Origin: Anabaenopsis elenkinii CCIBt3563
GTDB lineage: Bacteria; Cyanobacteriota; Cyanobacteriia; Cyanobacteriales; Nostocaceae
DNA length: 64,000 nucleotides
Assembly: GCF_015245355.1 (NCBI RefSeq)
Contig: NZ_CP063311.1
Location: forward strand, 3,918,428 to 3,982,427
Direction of reading: 5' to 3'
The notes beneath the pieces are model-generated. The model saw nothing but the letters and a program-made list of their open reading frames with translations, made no database searches and was not told the DNA's origin. Within the stretch, counting starts at the first letter, position 1; every line of letters starts with the position of its first letter. The position numbers and the translations under genes were made by a program. Shown in pieces: positions 15,631 to 24,281 of this stretch.

Positions 15631-17175
15631 ATGAGTATCTGGATACTAACAACAGGTAATAGTGATATCATGCTCAAGCATGATAAAAACTGGAGTAGTT
15701 TATACAGTCAAATTAGATATGATTTGGAATGTACAGAGTTTGCACCCTTACCATTAGACTCTAATGATAAAAGTGCAGGGTACACTTTACCTGCAAGAGT
15801 TTTAGGTTTAGTATATGAGAATCAAATTGATGATTACGATTCCGATTTAAAGTTTCCCTTGATTGACACTTATACTCAATATCTACTAGAAGCAAAAATC
15901 AAGCTGGAAAAAATTATAGTTTTATTGACAGATCAAAAGGCAATATTCCAGGAAGATCAGATAATTTATGAAAAATGTCCTTACTGGCAAGATACTTATA
16001 CTCTAAAACCTTTATTAAAATGGTATCTGCAAAAGCAGTTTGCTTGTGAAATTGAGTTTTTAGTTTTATCACCCACAAACCAAAATAATAAAGGTGTAGA
16101 TAATTGGAATGAAACACTTTCTTTGGTCAAAGAGCAATTATACCAATTAAACTATAGTCTACATAAACCTGTTTATATTAGCCATCAGGCGGGAACACCT
16201 GCTATATCTTCAGCGGTGCAATTTATCAGTTTAGGAAGATTTGCCAATGTTAAGTTTTTAATTAGTAACGAATATTTCGACGACAATTACCAAAAGCAAT
16301 CGAAAGCTGAGGCCATAGAAAGCTCTAATTATTGGCGAGGAATGCAGATTGAAAAAGCCAAGCAGTTAATTAAAAGTGGTTTCCCCGGTGCAGCACTGAA
16401 ATTATTAGATAATATAGAGGGAATAGATGAAACCGCCATTGGTGAGTTAAAGAAAATCGTTGATTTCTTTAATCTCCATAGCCCACTAACAGATAGTAGT
16501 CAAGATTTTACCATTCCCCAAGCTACTCAGCGTATTGTTGATACCCTAGAACTGGTTGGATTTTTCTTCAAGCAAAAGAATTATCTTCAAGGTATTACTC
16601 TCCTAGCTGCGGCTCAGGAAACTTTTTTAAAGGTAGCTATCTTATCACGGGTAGCAACGATTAATCAAACTGTGAATTTCAATGGTAGTTCTCACCAAGT
16701 TTCAAAATTCTTGGTATGGACTGGATCAGGTTTATTTTTAGACAAATCTGTTAAATATCCCAGTGTTGATATCAAAGTTGATATTTTAGAAAAATTAAAA
16801 TTTCCCGTTACAAAATTTTCATTGGTAACAGATTATGATTTTCAGATAACTAATAAAAACTCTGGTATGATTGCCTGGTTAAGTAATATAGATAATAACT
16901 TTCCGAAATGGCCGTTATTAGTATGGTATTGTCGCGGTTCCAGAAATACAGATGATGACTTACGTAACCAATTGATGCACAACTTGCGCGGAGTTGAAGA
17001 TCGGGAGTTAATAGCTTATTTATCAGCAGGTAAAGAATGTCAATCAACAGATGTGATGAAAGTGTATACAGATTATGTTAAACAACCATTTTTAACAGCA
17101 ATCAACTATTTTAATTTACCTTACAACCGAGAGAAGCTAGTTAAAAGACTTCAAGAAATAGCAGATTCTCTTTGA
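15631..17175 (+). CDS. CARF-HEPN ribonuclease (Csm6/Csx1-like)
   Basis: Last gene of the cmr operon, 3 bp after its neighbour. The N-terminal CARF-like Rossmann domain starts MSIWILTTGNSDIML and has a second ligand-binding strand, VYISHQAGTPAISSAVQFIS, near residue 182. The C-terminal HEPN domain contains DLRNQLMHNLRG, with the R-x4-H catalytic motif at residues 445-450. Proteins of this build are switched on by cyclic oligoadenylate made by Cas10 and then degrade RNA non-specifically, causing dormancy or phage abortion. Both key motifs are intact. It may also degrade its own activator, as some CARF proteins do; this cannot be seen here. Confidence 0.88.
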   Translation: MSIWILTTGNSDIMLKHDKNWSSLYSQIRYDLECTEFAPLPLDSNDKSAGYTLPARVLGLVYENQIDDYDSDLKFPLIDTYTQYLLEAKIKLEKIIVLLTDQKAIFQEDQIIYEKCPYWQDTYTLKPLLKWYLQKQFACEIEFLVLSPTNQNNKGVDNWNETLSLVKEQLYQLNYSLHKPVYISHQAGTPAISSAVQFISLGRFANVKFLISNEYFDDNYQKQSKAEAIESSNYWRGMQIEKAKQLIKSGFPGAALKLLDNIEGIDETAIGELKKIVDFFNLHSPLTDSSQDFTIPQATQRIVDTLELVGFFFKQKNYLQGITLLAAAQETFLKVAILSRVATINQTVNFNGSSHQVSKFLVWTGSGLFLDKSVKYPSVDIKVDILEKLKFPVTKFSLVTDYDFQITNKNSGMIAWLSNIDNNFPKWPLLVWYCRGSRNTDDDLRNQLMHNLRGVEDRELIAYLSAGKECQSTDVMKVYTDYVKQPFLTAINYFNLPYNREKLVKRLQEIADSL

Positions 17176-17229
17176 TCAAATTAATATCCCAACCGGTGGG
17201 GAATTGATCAGCTTTGGGATGGGGTCTTA

Positions 17230-17664
17230 GAGGATGTTTGGAAAGTATTAAACAGGTAATTTTTATATTAGGGAACAGGGAACAGGGAACAGGGAACAGG
17301 GAACAGGGAACACCGGAGCAGTGAGCAGGGAATGGGGGACACACCGAAACAATAAAATCCAGTTCCCTCCCCTTACAAGGCTATCCATTACCCGGATCTT
17401 TCTTAACATTCGTGAGAGCGATCGCTCGCAAACCCCCAAACCTTAATCCTCCGTTGATGATTCTCAATAAAATAAGGGTTTTATCAAGAATAATAAGGTA
17501 CATTTTGTCAAGAGTACGGAAATTTTCAAGCGTTGAAACCGTTGCCACATAAATGTTTCAAGATTGTTAAGAAAGATGTGAGTAATGAATAGCCTTACAA
17601 GGGGAGGGTTAGGGTGGGGTGAAACAATAGTTGATACACTAATCATGACTTATCAAACATCCTC
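17230..17664. repeat. MITE-like family 1, complete copy interrupted by family 2
   Basis: Starts GAGGATGTTTGGAAAGTATT and ends CTTATCAAACATCCTC, with TTA on both sides. It has five or six GGGAACA heptamers at 17271-17311 and the usual tail AGTTGATACACTAATCATGA. The central palindrome is split by the 212-bp element. It directly follows the cmr operon and may supply its 3' end. Open frames here are not genes. Confidence 0.8.
17381..17592. mobile_element. 212-bp MITE (family 2), second nested copy
   Basis: Same length and sequence plan as 1919-2130, in reverse orientation. It is flanked by the 10-bp direct repeat CCTTACAAGG (17371-17380 and 17593-17602), consistent with a 9-bp duplication plus one chance match. 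It is inserted in the same palindrome of the same host repeat as the other copy. Confidence 0.8.
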
Positions 17665-17668
17665 TTAG

Positions 17669-17697
17669 ATCCCGGACTTCTGGAAGAAGTGCGGGAT
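17669..17697. terminator. Strong hairpin after the cmr operon
   Basis: ATCCCG-G-ACTTCT pairs with AGAAGT-G-CGGGAT around a 3-base loop: twelve base pairs with one G/G mismatch. There is no T-run directly behind it, so it may be a processing or stabilising structure rather than a classical terminator. Nothing else is supported between it and 17896. Confidence 0.4.
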
Positions 17698-17896
17698 ATC
17701 TGTGGTGGAAGCTGTCAGATACTACTCCTGTTTAGAGTTGGTGTCATTCGCAGGAGCAATGTAAAATCATGATTTATCCCCGACTAAAATAAATACAGTT
17801 ATGAGGGATAGAACTGGTAACTATTTACCACTCACTGCCCACTGTTAACTAAAGAATACAACCATATTGCTGTAAATATTCTCATATATACCTTAT

Positions 17897-20020
17897 ATGT
17901 CCAGATCCCGATTCCCCAATCAACAGATAGCTAAAACCAACTCTCAAGGGATTGCTCATGTTCTCATCGGGACACCAGGAAGCGGTAAATCAACCTTTGC
18001 AAAACTACTATCCAACCTGGGAAATTACGAAATCATCTCTACTGACAATATCCGCGCTGAGTTATATGGTGACCCAGCTATTCAAGGGGAATGGCAGACC
18101 ATAGAAACCACGGTCATCAACCGCATTTGTACTATATTGAGATTGGGTAAAAGTGTAATCTATGATGCGACTAATTATAAGCGTTGTTTCCGCATGGACT
18201 TTTTACGCAAAACCGACACCCAACTGGCAGAATGGAAATTAACCCCACCTGATTGGATTGGCTGGTATTTACAAACTCCACTGTTAACTTGTATGAAGTG
18301 GAATGAACAACGCCAACGCCAAGTTCCTGCGGAAATTATTGAAAGTATGTATAAGATATTGCAGGAGTTCCCACCGGTAATTGGGGAAGGATTCGCCACG
18401 GTGAATAAAATTGATGTCACCGCACCGGAATTTTCTCCACACCAAGTCACTAAACTAATTGCAGATATTCCCCGTCAAATTGTCAACTTTCAAAATCGCT
18501 ATGGAAATATCACACCCCATGCTTATAGTCAGCTGTTAGATTTTGAACGTTTGATGTATTTAATATTTTTAATCATTAACTATCCTGGGATTGGTAAATT
18601 TCATCTCACTCAACCTCAATTTTTACAAAATCTTCTGGGTTATGTACCTGAGTTGACTAACTCTATCGCGGAAATTACTGCTATTATGGCTAAGTTGGTG
18701 GGTGGAGTTTACGCCCAATCCCATGCGATCGCCGCTGATTTACAATGGCTAGAAACTCAAGGAATCATTAATTCTACTTTCCCCCTAGTCAGTCAAAATC
18801 GCCCAGAATGTAACTCCCATGAATGGCAATCTTTCCATAGTTTACATTCTTACTCAGATAAACAGGTTTTTGAACGTTTAATTGGTACAATTCGTTTTAT
18901 TATCCACTACCCTTTTTTACCTAACACAGGTGGAGGTAGTTTAGAAACTCTGACTCAATCTCTTGCACAAGCTGGGGTAATTTATCACCCTCAAAGTGAA
19001 AAGGCTACAATTCGTAAAGATATCGAAAAAGTTTTAAAACCCTATAGAATATTATCTGGTTTTCCTATGCGTAACGGTTATTTTGCGGGTACTGGTATCC
19101 TTTCTAAGTCAGAGTTAATCAAAGTATTTGACATTATTCAGTCTCAAGCCAATAGTTTAAATGACCCCCAAGCTTTAGTCATCTACGAAACATTTAAGCA
19201 ACGACTATTACAAACACATATCATTGATAATACTGAAAATCTTTACCCAGTCAGGGCGATCGCCAATAGCTCCATTGTTGACCCTAAACATCTCCATAGT
19301 AGCGCCTTAAGTAATAATTTGCCGGAACTAGAGACAGCAATTGTAGAAGGAAGGCTATTAGAGTTAAAACGGTTAGCAGGTGTAGGTAAGTATCAAGGGG
19401 ATGAACAGAATTTTTTCTTAGCCTATCCATTGCAAATAGTTTTCTCAAATTTGGCTTGGTACTTGGGTTATGAGTGTGTCAGTGGTGAAACTCCGGGTTT
19501 ACTGCGCTTTGAACGTTTAGATAGATTGTTTTTAGCTCGACCTCAAACCCAACAACGTACCAGAGAAGCACAGGAAAAATCATTAAAAAAGTTACAAAAT
19601 TTATTTAAAGCTAGTGCGGGAATGCACTTAGGTAATAGCGCTACGGACCAACAACAATTTCTGAGTGCAGATCAACAAAAACGACTGGGTGTGTGTGTGA
19701 CAGTGGAACTTTGGTTTAATGATCAGGTTTATCCTTTTATCACCGAGGGAACAAAACGTTTTGCTCACATGAAAATGTCCTCACCCTTGCACAATACCAG
19801 GACTAATTTACCCAAGTCCTTATTTTCCCTGACCAGAACAGGCGATCGCCATTTCCCCCATCGGTTTCAAGCCATCTTTCCTCAATGGACATTAAATGAT
19901 TTTGATTTGTGGCGGTGGATTTTGGGGTTTGGTGGTAATGTTAAAGTAGTAGCACCCCAAGAGTTAGTCACAAGGGTGAAGGAAATAGCTCAAGGAATTG
20001 TAGCTAATTATGGCAGTTAG
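17897..20020 (+). CDS. P-loop kinase (polynucleotide-kinase-like) fused to WYL domain
   Basis: The 707-residue protein starts with a kinase domain: Walker A LIGTPGSGKSTFAKLL near residue 23, ISTDNIRAELYGD near 47 and VIYDATNYKRCFRMDFL near 88. This arrangement resembles T4 polynucleotide kinase-type 5'-kinases. A middle region of about 300 residues is helix-rich and unrecognised. The C-terminal part contains FFLAYPLQIVFSNLAWYLGY and LLRFERLDRLFLARPQ, the WYL fold that binds nucleic acid or nucleotide ligands and often regulates CRISPR or defence genes. It lies 720 bp downstream of the type III-B operon on the same strand, with a MITE between. A role in crRNA or nucleotide metabolism is speculation. 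Confidence 0.8.
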   Translation: MSRSRFPNQQIAKTNSQGIAHVLIGTPGSGKSTFAKLLSNLGNYEIISTDNIRAELYGDPAIQGEWQTIETTVINRICTILRLGKSVIYDATNYKRCFRMDFLRKTDTQLAEWKLTPPDWIGWYLQTPLLTCMKWNEQRQRQVPAEIIESMYKILQEFPPVIGEGFATVNKIDVTAPEFSPHQVTKLIADIPRQIVNFQNRYGNITPHAYSQLLDFERLMYLIFLIINYPGIGKFHLTQPQFLQNLLGYVPELTNSIAEITAIMAKLVGGVYAQSHAIAADLQWLETQGIINSTFPLVSQNRPECNSHEWQSFHSLHSYSDKQVFERLIGTIRFIIHYPFLPNTGGGSLETLTQSLAQAGVIYHPQSEKATIRKDIEKVLKPYRILSGFPMRNGYFAGTGILSKSELIKVFDIIQSQANSLNDPQALVIYETFKQRLLQTHIIDNTENLYPVRAIANSSIVDPKHLHSSALSNNLPELETAIVEGRLLELKRLAGVGKYQGDEQNFFLAYPLQIVFSNLAWYLGYECVSGETPGLLRFERLDRLFLARPQTQQRTREAQEKSLKKLQNLFKASAGMHLGNSATDQQQFLSADQQKRLGVCVTVELWFNDQVYPFITEGTKRFAHMKMSSPLHNTRTNLPKSLFSLTRTGDRHFPHRFQAIFPQWTLNDFDLWRWILGFGGNVKVVAPQELVTRVKEIAQGIVANYGS

Positions 20021-20070
20021 GATATGGTGGTTACTCATACAGTTGTGAGATACCCTCGGTTAACATCGGT

Positions 20071-20382
20071 TTAACGAGCTTTGCGCTCTGCTACTAAAAC
20101 CTCAGCCAGCATTTCGGGAATATCTGTCAAGTCTGCAAATCCCTCGGAAGCGGGAATCGGTGAAATAAAGGTATAGTTTGGGTCACACATTCCCGTGTCG
20201 TAGACTTCAATAAACCAACGATCAGGAAAACCTTCTACACCTAATTCCACAATATACCAACTTTCCCCTATGAGGCGAGACCCAAACATAACAAACCACT
20301 CTCTATGGTCTTCTGAAATATTCCAGTCAGCTATGAGGAACTCTAGCGCAATTTGTGCAGCATCGGTTTCAGTCAGTAGCAT
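20071..20382 (-). CDS. Hypothetical protein, 103 aa (immunity-protein-like)
   Basis: An acidic single-domain protein with the pattern A-x-x-A-x-x-F-L at the N-terminus and ESWYIVELGVEGFPDRWFIE in the middle, followed by an acidic tail. The layout recalls small YrhB/immunity-type proteins, but I do not recognise a precise family. It ends the leftward run of three small genes 20715-20414-20071, about 30 bp from the next gene. Confidence 0.6.
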   Translation of the reverse strand: MLLTETDAAQIALEFLIADWNISEDHREWFVMFGSRLIGESWYIVELGVEGFPDRWFIEVYDTGMCDPNYTFISPIPASEGFADLTDIPEMLAEVLVAERKAR

Positions 20383-20413
20383 ATTTACTCCTTATTTAGA
20401 ACTATCGATAAGG

Positions 20414-20674
20414 CTAACTTACGCTATCAGAATTTGGAACTTCAGGATATAAGCCTAGTTGCTTTGCTAATTCACGCCCGATAAAGAATAAAAACTTAGC
20501 ACCATCTTGATTACCTTGATGGGCAAAACTAGTTGCTACTTGCAGTATTGTTTGTACAAAATCAGCATCAATCAATTCTGGTTGCGCTTCTAAAACTTCT
20601 GGTTCTTGACCATTGGGACATTTGAGTAACTCATCAATGAGGTTGAAATATTGGATTTGGCGTTCTTCTGTCAT
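20414..20674 (-). CDS. Small conserved cyanobacterial domain protein, 86 aa
   Basis: The residues MTEERQIQYFNLIDELLKCP, then EVLEAQPELIDADFVQTILQ and AKFLFFIGRELAKQLGL, match a short helical module that in cyanobacteria often forms the N-terminus of large TPR/CHAT-domain proteins. Here it stands alone and stops where the larger proteins would continue. It may be a free-standing domain or the left-over start of a bigger gene. The assignment is from memory of the pattern. Confidence 0.6.
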   Translation of the reverse strand: MTEERQIQYFNLIDELLKCPNGQEPEVLEAQPELIDADFVQTILQVATSFAHQGNQDGAKFLFFIGRELAKQLGLYPEVPNSDSVS

Positions 20675-20714
20675 GATGTTTCCGTTTTGTGAATGGGTAA
20701 ATCTGCTGTGAAAA

Positions 20715-21164
20715 TTACTCTATACTTTGCTGCCAAAGCTTTTCTAAGATTTCGACTTGTTCTTTTAAGATAGCAGCACGATAAGCAAGATATCTGTCAT
20801 AAATAATAATTCCTAATCCCACAAAAACTGGTGTGATTAATACAAACCATTGCAAGATACTAGCAAATCTGTATTGTTGGGTAATAACTAATAATCGGTT
20901 CACAAGATTGCGATCTGCTTGTAGCAGCGCTTTGCTATCGGACATTTGGTTATTTGTTTGATGTTGAGATAATTTTGTACTTGTTTCTGGTAGTGTTATT
21001 TCAGAATGACCTGTATAATTATTATGGATATCACAGACTAAATTCTGCATATTAATAAACTCCAGATGTTTCTCCCAAACTATGTTAAATACTAGTATGC
21101 CTGGAGAAATGACTAATAAAGTAAATAAACCAACGGCGATAAAATTTACAACTTTAACTTTCAT
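20715..21164 (-). CDS. Hypothetical membrane protein, two TM segments
   Basis: A 149-residue protein with an N-terminal hydrophobic segment (about 8-29, FIAVGLFTLLVISPGILVF) and a second near 103-122 (FVLITPVFVGLGIIIYD). Between them lies a polar, probably extracytoplasmic loop of about 70 residues. The tail AAILKEQVEILEKLWQQSIE looks helical and amphipathic. I know no family. It is the first of three small leftward genes. Confidence 0.6.
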   Translation of the reverse strand: MKVKVVNFIAVGLFTLLVISPGILVFNIVWEKHLEFINMQNLVCDIHNNYTGHSEITLPETSTKLSQHQTNNQMSDSKALLQADRNLVNRLLVITQQYRFASILQWFVLITPVFVGLGIIIYDRYLAYRAAILKEQVEILEKLWQQSIE

Positions 21165-21557
21165 ATTTACTCTACTTTATTAGGTATGCTGCCTTGAGAA
21201 AATTCTCTGTTGCTGTTTACCTAACTACCATTTCCGATATCTAGACAATATTTTTATTTCTAAAGTTCAAGAATTGATCTGTATTCCTCAAAGTTTTGCC
21301 ATTTTTATACCAAAACTATCATTACTAACTTCCGTAATAGCAGATTTAAGAAGTCCCCCCTGGTTCCTTGGGTAAAACCCTCAGAACTTCGGGGGGTAGA
21401 GGGGAATCTCTGCGTAAATCCTACAAAATTTATAGCAGCCAGACTTTTAACTAGGAGTTTAAGGTACTCCAATTAGGATTATTAAATTTATTAAACTTGT
21501 ACTCACAAGCCCGAAAGTTCTATCTTATAAGGATTAAAAAAATTATTTTGGGTATGG

Positions 21558-21614
21558 GTGCTAGTATTTCTCAGGGGAGGTACTAGTATTTATCCCCTGG
21601 GGTACTAGTATTTC
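21558..21614. repeat. Three iterons spaced 22 bp apart
   Basis: GCTAGTATT at 21560, ACTAGTATT at 21582 and ACTAGTATT at 21604, each followed by a pyrimidine-rich TCTC, TATCCC or TCTGC. The centre-to-centre distance is exactly 22 bp, two helical turns, so a protein could bind all three on one face of the DNA. Confidence 0.6.
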
Positions 21615-21740
21615 TGCACTCAGGCTCAAAGCTATATGGGGAGCCAGTATGGGAGGTTTTTGGGTCTGGTGTTTCACTCTCAAAGCTTGTACTCACAGAA
21701 ATAGATCATGTGGCGTAAATATCTATTATTAATAAATAAG

Positions 21741-21811
21741 CCAAAAATAAGCCAAAAATAATCCAAAAATAATCCAAAAATAATCCAAAAATAATCAAAA
21801 ATGATCTAAAA
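21741..21811. repeat. A-tracts phased at 11 bp (predicted curved DNA)
   Basis: Five to six units of CCAAAAATAAT or close variants, starting at 21741, 21752, 21763, 21774 and 21785 and continuing imperfectly. A5 runs repeated once per helical turn bend DNA. They lie 250-320 bp upstream of cysK and 130 bp downstream of the iterons. Confidence 0.8.
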
Positions 21812-22060
21812 ATAACAGACACATTAATATTAATTGAGCCTCAAGAGCAACTGTAGAGTTAACCTATTAAACCTGATTATGGTAGCTCAAGAACATTATC
21901 TCTTGAGGAGAGGTGAGAAAATTACAGTAATTTCATGAGTGAGCTTCTAAATTTTTTTTTAAAAAAAATTTGTATAACTAGAGATATTCTGTATTTAGCA
22001 ACACAGAATATAAATTCAAAACATACATACACAAATAGCTGAAATCATAGGACTTAATTT

Positions 22061-23020
22061 ATGAGAATTGCTAAAGATATTACAGAACTAATTGGCGGAA
22101 CTCCTTTAGTTCAGCTCAACAGAATTCCCCAATCTGAGGGAGTGGTGGCTAGGATTGTGGTTAAACTTGAAGGAATGAACCCCGCAGCTTCAGTTAAAGA
22201 CCGTATTGGGGTTAGTATGGTCATGGCTGCGGAAGCGGAGGGTTTAATTGCACCGGGGAAAACTATTTTAGTCGAGCCAACTTCTGGGAATACAGGTATT
22301 GCTTTAGCCATGGTAGCAGCAGCCCGGGGCTACGGTTTAATTTTGACTATGCCGGACACCATGAGTCAAGAACGACGCTCTATGCTCAAGGCCTACGGTG
22401 CTCAGTTAGAATTAACACCAGGTTCACAGGGAATGCGAGGAGCAATTAACCGAGCCCAAATCATTGTCGCCAATACTCCCAATGCTGTGATGCTGCAACA
22501 GTTTCGCAACCCGGCTAACCCCAAAACTCATAGAGAAACTACGGCGGAGGAAATTTGGGCAGATACCGATGGGGAAGTAGATATAATCATTGCTGGGGTG
22601 GGGACTGGTGGGACAATCACCGGGATTGCAGAAGTGATCAAACAATATAAGCCCAGTGTGCAAGCGATCGCAGTTGAACCTAGTAACAGTCCGGTGCTTT
22701 CTGGGGGTAACGCTGGTCCCCATAAAATTCAGGGGATTGGCGCTGGGTTTATCCCAGATGTGTTACGTCTGGAATTGATGGACGAGGTAATTAGAGTCAG
22801 TGATGAACAGGCGATCGCCTATGGGCGACGTTTAGCTAAGGAAGAAGGACTGTTATCTGGTATATCTTCCGGTGCGGCTTTATGTGCGGCCATTCGAGTC
22901 GGTCAACGTCCAGAAAATACCGGTAAATTAATTGTCATGATTCAGCCATCCTTTGGGGAACGTTACCTGAGTACCCCCATGTTTCAAGATTTATCCGTAG
23001 AGACTCCTAATCTTGGGTAA
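22061..23020 (+). CDS. cysK: Cysteine synthase A (O-acetylserine sulfhydrylase)
   Basis: A PLP enzyme of 319 residues making cysteine from O-acetylserine and sulfide. The lysine forming the Schiff base is in [11 protein letters not shown] near residue 47. [11 protein letters not shown] near 75 is the substrate-binding loop, [10 protein letters not shown] near 183 binds the PLP phosphate and [10 protein letters not shown] near 267 is the PLP ring-nitrogen region. Length and motifs are complete. It stands alone, with the nitrogenase-associated genes convergent downstream. Confidence 0.95.
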   Translation: MRIAKDITELIGGTPLVQLNRIPQSEGVVARIVVKLEGMNPAASVKDRIGVSMVMAAEAEGLIAPGKTILVEPTSGNTGIALAMVAAARGYGLILTMPDTMSQERRSMLKAYGAQLELTPGSQGMRGAINRAQIIVANTPNAVMLQQFRNPANPKTHRETTAEEIWADTDGEVDIIIAGVGTGGTITGIAEVIKQYKPSVQAIAVEPSNSPVLSGGNAGPHKIQGIGAGFIPDVLRLELMDEVIRVSDEQAIAYGRRLAKEEGLLSGISSGAALCAAIRVGQRPENTGKLIVMIQPSFGERYLSTPMFQDLSVETPNLG

Positions 23021-23041
23021 AAAACCTAACCAGCAGATCCT

Positions 23042-23115
23042 GGACTTCTTAACCAAGTTAACGCTAACACGAAAGTCCCTACCTTCAGCGAAGCAAGGTA
23101 GGGATGAAGAAGTCC
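23042..23115. terminator. Nested hairpins between convergent genes
   Basis: An inner stem TCCCTACCTT (23076-23085) / AAGGTAGGGA (23095-23104) lies inside an outer stem GGACTTCTT (23042-23050) / AAGAAGTCC (23107-23115), both perfect. It lies between cysK and the convergent ArsC-like gene and so could end both transcripts, although no T-run is present on either side. Confidence 0.5.
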
Positions 23116-23173
23116 GATCTATATCCGGGATACAGTCAAACGAAATTCAATCAGGTTTTCTCCTTAGTGAAAC

Positions 23174-23638
23174 CTAATGCTTACAACCACCTTGATGATG
23201 ATGATCATGGTTATGACCGTGGGCGCAACCTTGTAAATTCTGGTTAGTCAGGGTTTCACTGACTACTTTTAAGGAATCATCCACCGGTTTTAAGCCGATC
23301 CAAGCATCTATGGTTTCTACATCAAACCCCACCTCACGGCGATCGCCTACTTCCAGCAAAGGACGGCGAATTAACAAAGGATCTTGGAGCATGAGCACCA
23401 AGGCTGTTTCTGCATCAATTTTTTCGGGAACCACCTCACCAGATTTAATCTTGGGAGCAGAAGCATTAAACCATTCAGCTACCGGGCGATGACCAAAAAA
23501 TGATCGTAAGCGTTCAACTGTCCAAGGTTCCCTGAGGATATCGTACGCCAACACCTCATGACCAGCAGCAGTCAACACAACTTTTTGCTTAATACCACCC
23601 TTACAACCGGGTTTACTATAGAAAATCACTCTAGCCAT
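23174..23638 (-). CDS. Nitrogenase-associated ArsC/Spx-like protein with His-rich tail
   Basis: A 154-residue thioredoxin-fold protein of the ArsC-like nitrogenase-associated (NifO-type) group. It starts ARVIFYSKPGCKGGIKQKVV, has WFNASAPKIKSG and DPLLIRRPLLEVGDRREVGF, as in that group, and ends in a metal-binding-like tail rich in His and Cys (HGHNHDHHHQGGCKH). Its exact role is unknown; family members are found in nif clusters. Here it is the last gene of a leftward run starting with the cytochrome oxidase genes, 25 bp after the cupin gene. Confidence 0.8.
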   Translation of the reverse strand: MARVIFYSKPGCKGGIKQKVVLTAAGHEVLAYDILREPWTVERLRSFFGHRPVAEWFNASAPKIKSGEVVPEKIDAETALVLMLQDPLLIRRPLLEVGDRREVGFDVETIDAWIGLKPVDDSLKVVSETLTNQNLQGCAHGHNHDHHHQGGCKH

Positions 23639-23663
23639 TGTTATTACTCCCTGATGATTCTGA

Positions 23664-24281
23664 TTAAAATTTCCTAGCTGTATGGGTAACTACATCAAAC
23701 TCAAACCTTGCTTGAGGGTCTGTTTCTCCATAAACATTAAAAGTTACAGTTGCTTCCTCACCCACTGCTTCTACACTGTGAATTGCATCGGGGGTCAAGC
23801 TCACAATATCTCCTGGGGACAAAGTTATCTCTCCGGTAGGTGCAATTTTATCGGCAAAATCAGCCGTAGGGGTACGTCGCCAAAAGGTGTTTTTTTCTTG
23901 ACCTTTTAACACTGCTATTACTCCCCAAGTCCCGTGATTATGAATAGTTGAACGGGTTCCCGGTGCAAATGTCACCGTTTGCACAGTCAAGGGGAACCCC
24001 AATTCATCATACAGAAGTAACACTGAGTTTCCTGTTTGAGGGTCAGGTTCTAAATATTGACTTTGTACCCAGTAGGAATTGACAATCAATCTCCTGACAA
24101 GCATTCGGATTTGTGGGAGACAAATAGATTCATCTTCTACCCCCTTGAGAATATCTTCTACTTCAGTTAAAAACCGATATAGACGATAATTCTCCCGTAA
24201 TAAATCCCATGGTCTGAGGGATTTATACGCCTGATATTGGCCGTCTCCAGTTACTAGCCAATCTTTACCTTGCACCATCAT
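23664..24281 (-). CDS. Cupin protein, cysteine-dioxygenase-like
   Basis: A 205-residue protein whose C-terminal half is a cupin barrel. Metal ligands are seen in TIHNHGTWGVIAVLKGQEKN near residues 112-131 (His-x-His, with a more distant Glu) and DAIHSVEAVGEE near 167 (His). This resembles cysteine dioxygenase and related thiol dioxygenases, so it may oxidise a thiol or sense a small molecule; no substrate can be named. Its start codon overlaps the stop of a 53-codon reading frame (TAATG), suggesting coupled translation. It belongs to the run that includes the oxidase and nitrogenase-associated genes. Confidence 0.75.
   Translation of the reverse strand: MMVQGKDWLVTGDGQYQAYKSLRPWDLLRENYRLYRFLTEVEDILKGVEDESICLPQIRMLVRRLIVNSYWVQSQYLEPDPQTGNSVLLLYDELGFPLTVQTVTFAPGTRSTIHNHGTWGVIAVLKGQEKNTFWRRTPTADFADKIAPTGEITLSPGDIVSLTPDAIHSVEAVGEEATVTFNVYGETDPQARFEFDVVTHTARKF

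Larger units (their letters stand above)
21165..22060. other. 900-bp non-coding stretch before cysK
   Basis: No gene is supported. It holds a GC-rich inverted region near 21350-21405 (CCCCCC / GGGGGG), three spaced iterons, phased A-tracts, and an A/T palindrome of about 25 bp at 21950-21975 roughly 90 bp before cysK. CTTGTACTCACA occurs twice (21496 and 21686). The details are given separately. Confidence 0.6.

Noticed and set aside
17141..17646. Leftward frames of 60-67 codons after the cmr operon
   Set aside because: Same reason: repeat-element sequence, including the GGGAACA heptamers.
21165..22060. Idea that the iteron/A-tract region is the chromosome origin
   Set aside because: No DnaA boxes (TTWTNCACA clusters) and no dnaA or dnaN nearby; kept only as a regulatory or curved-DNA observation.
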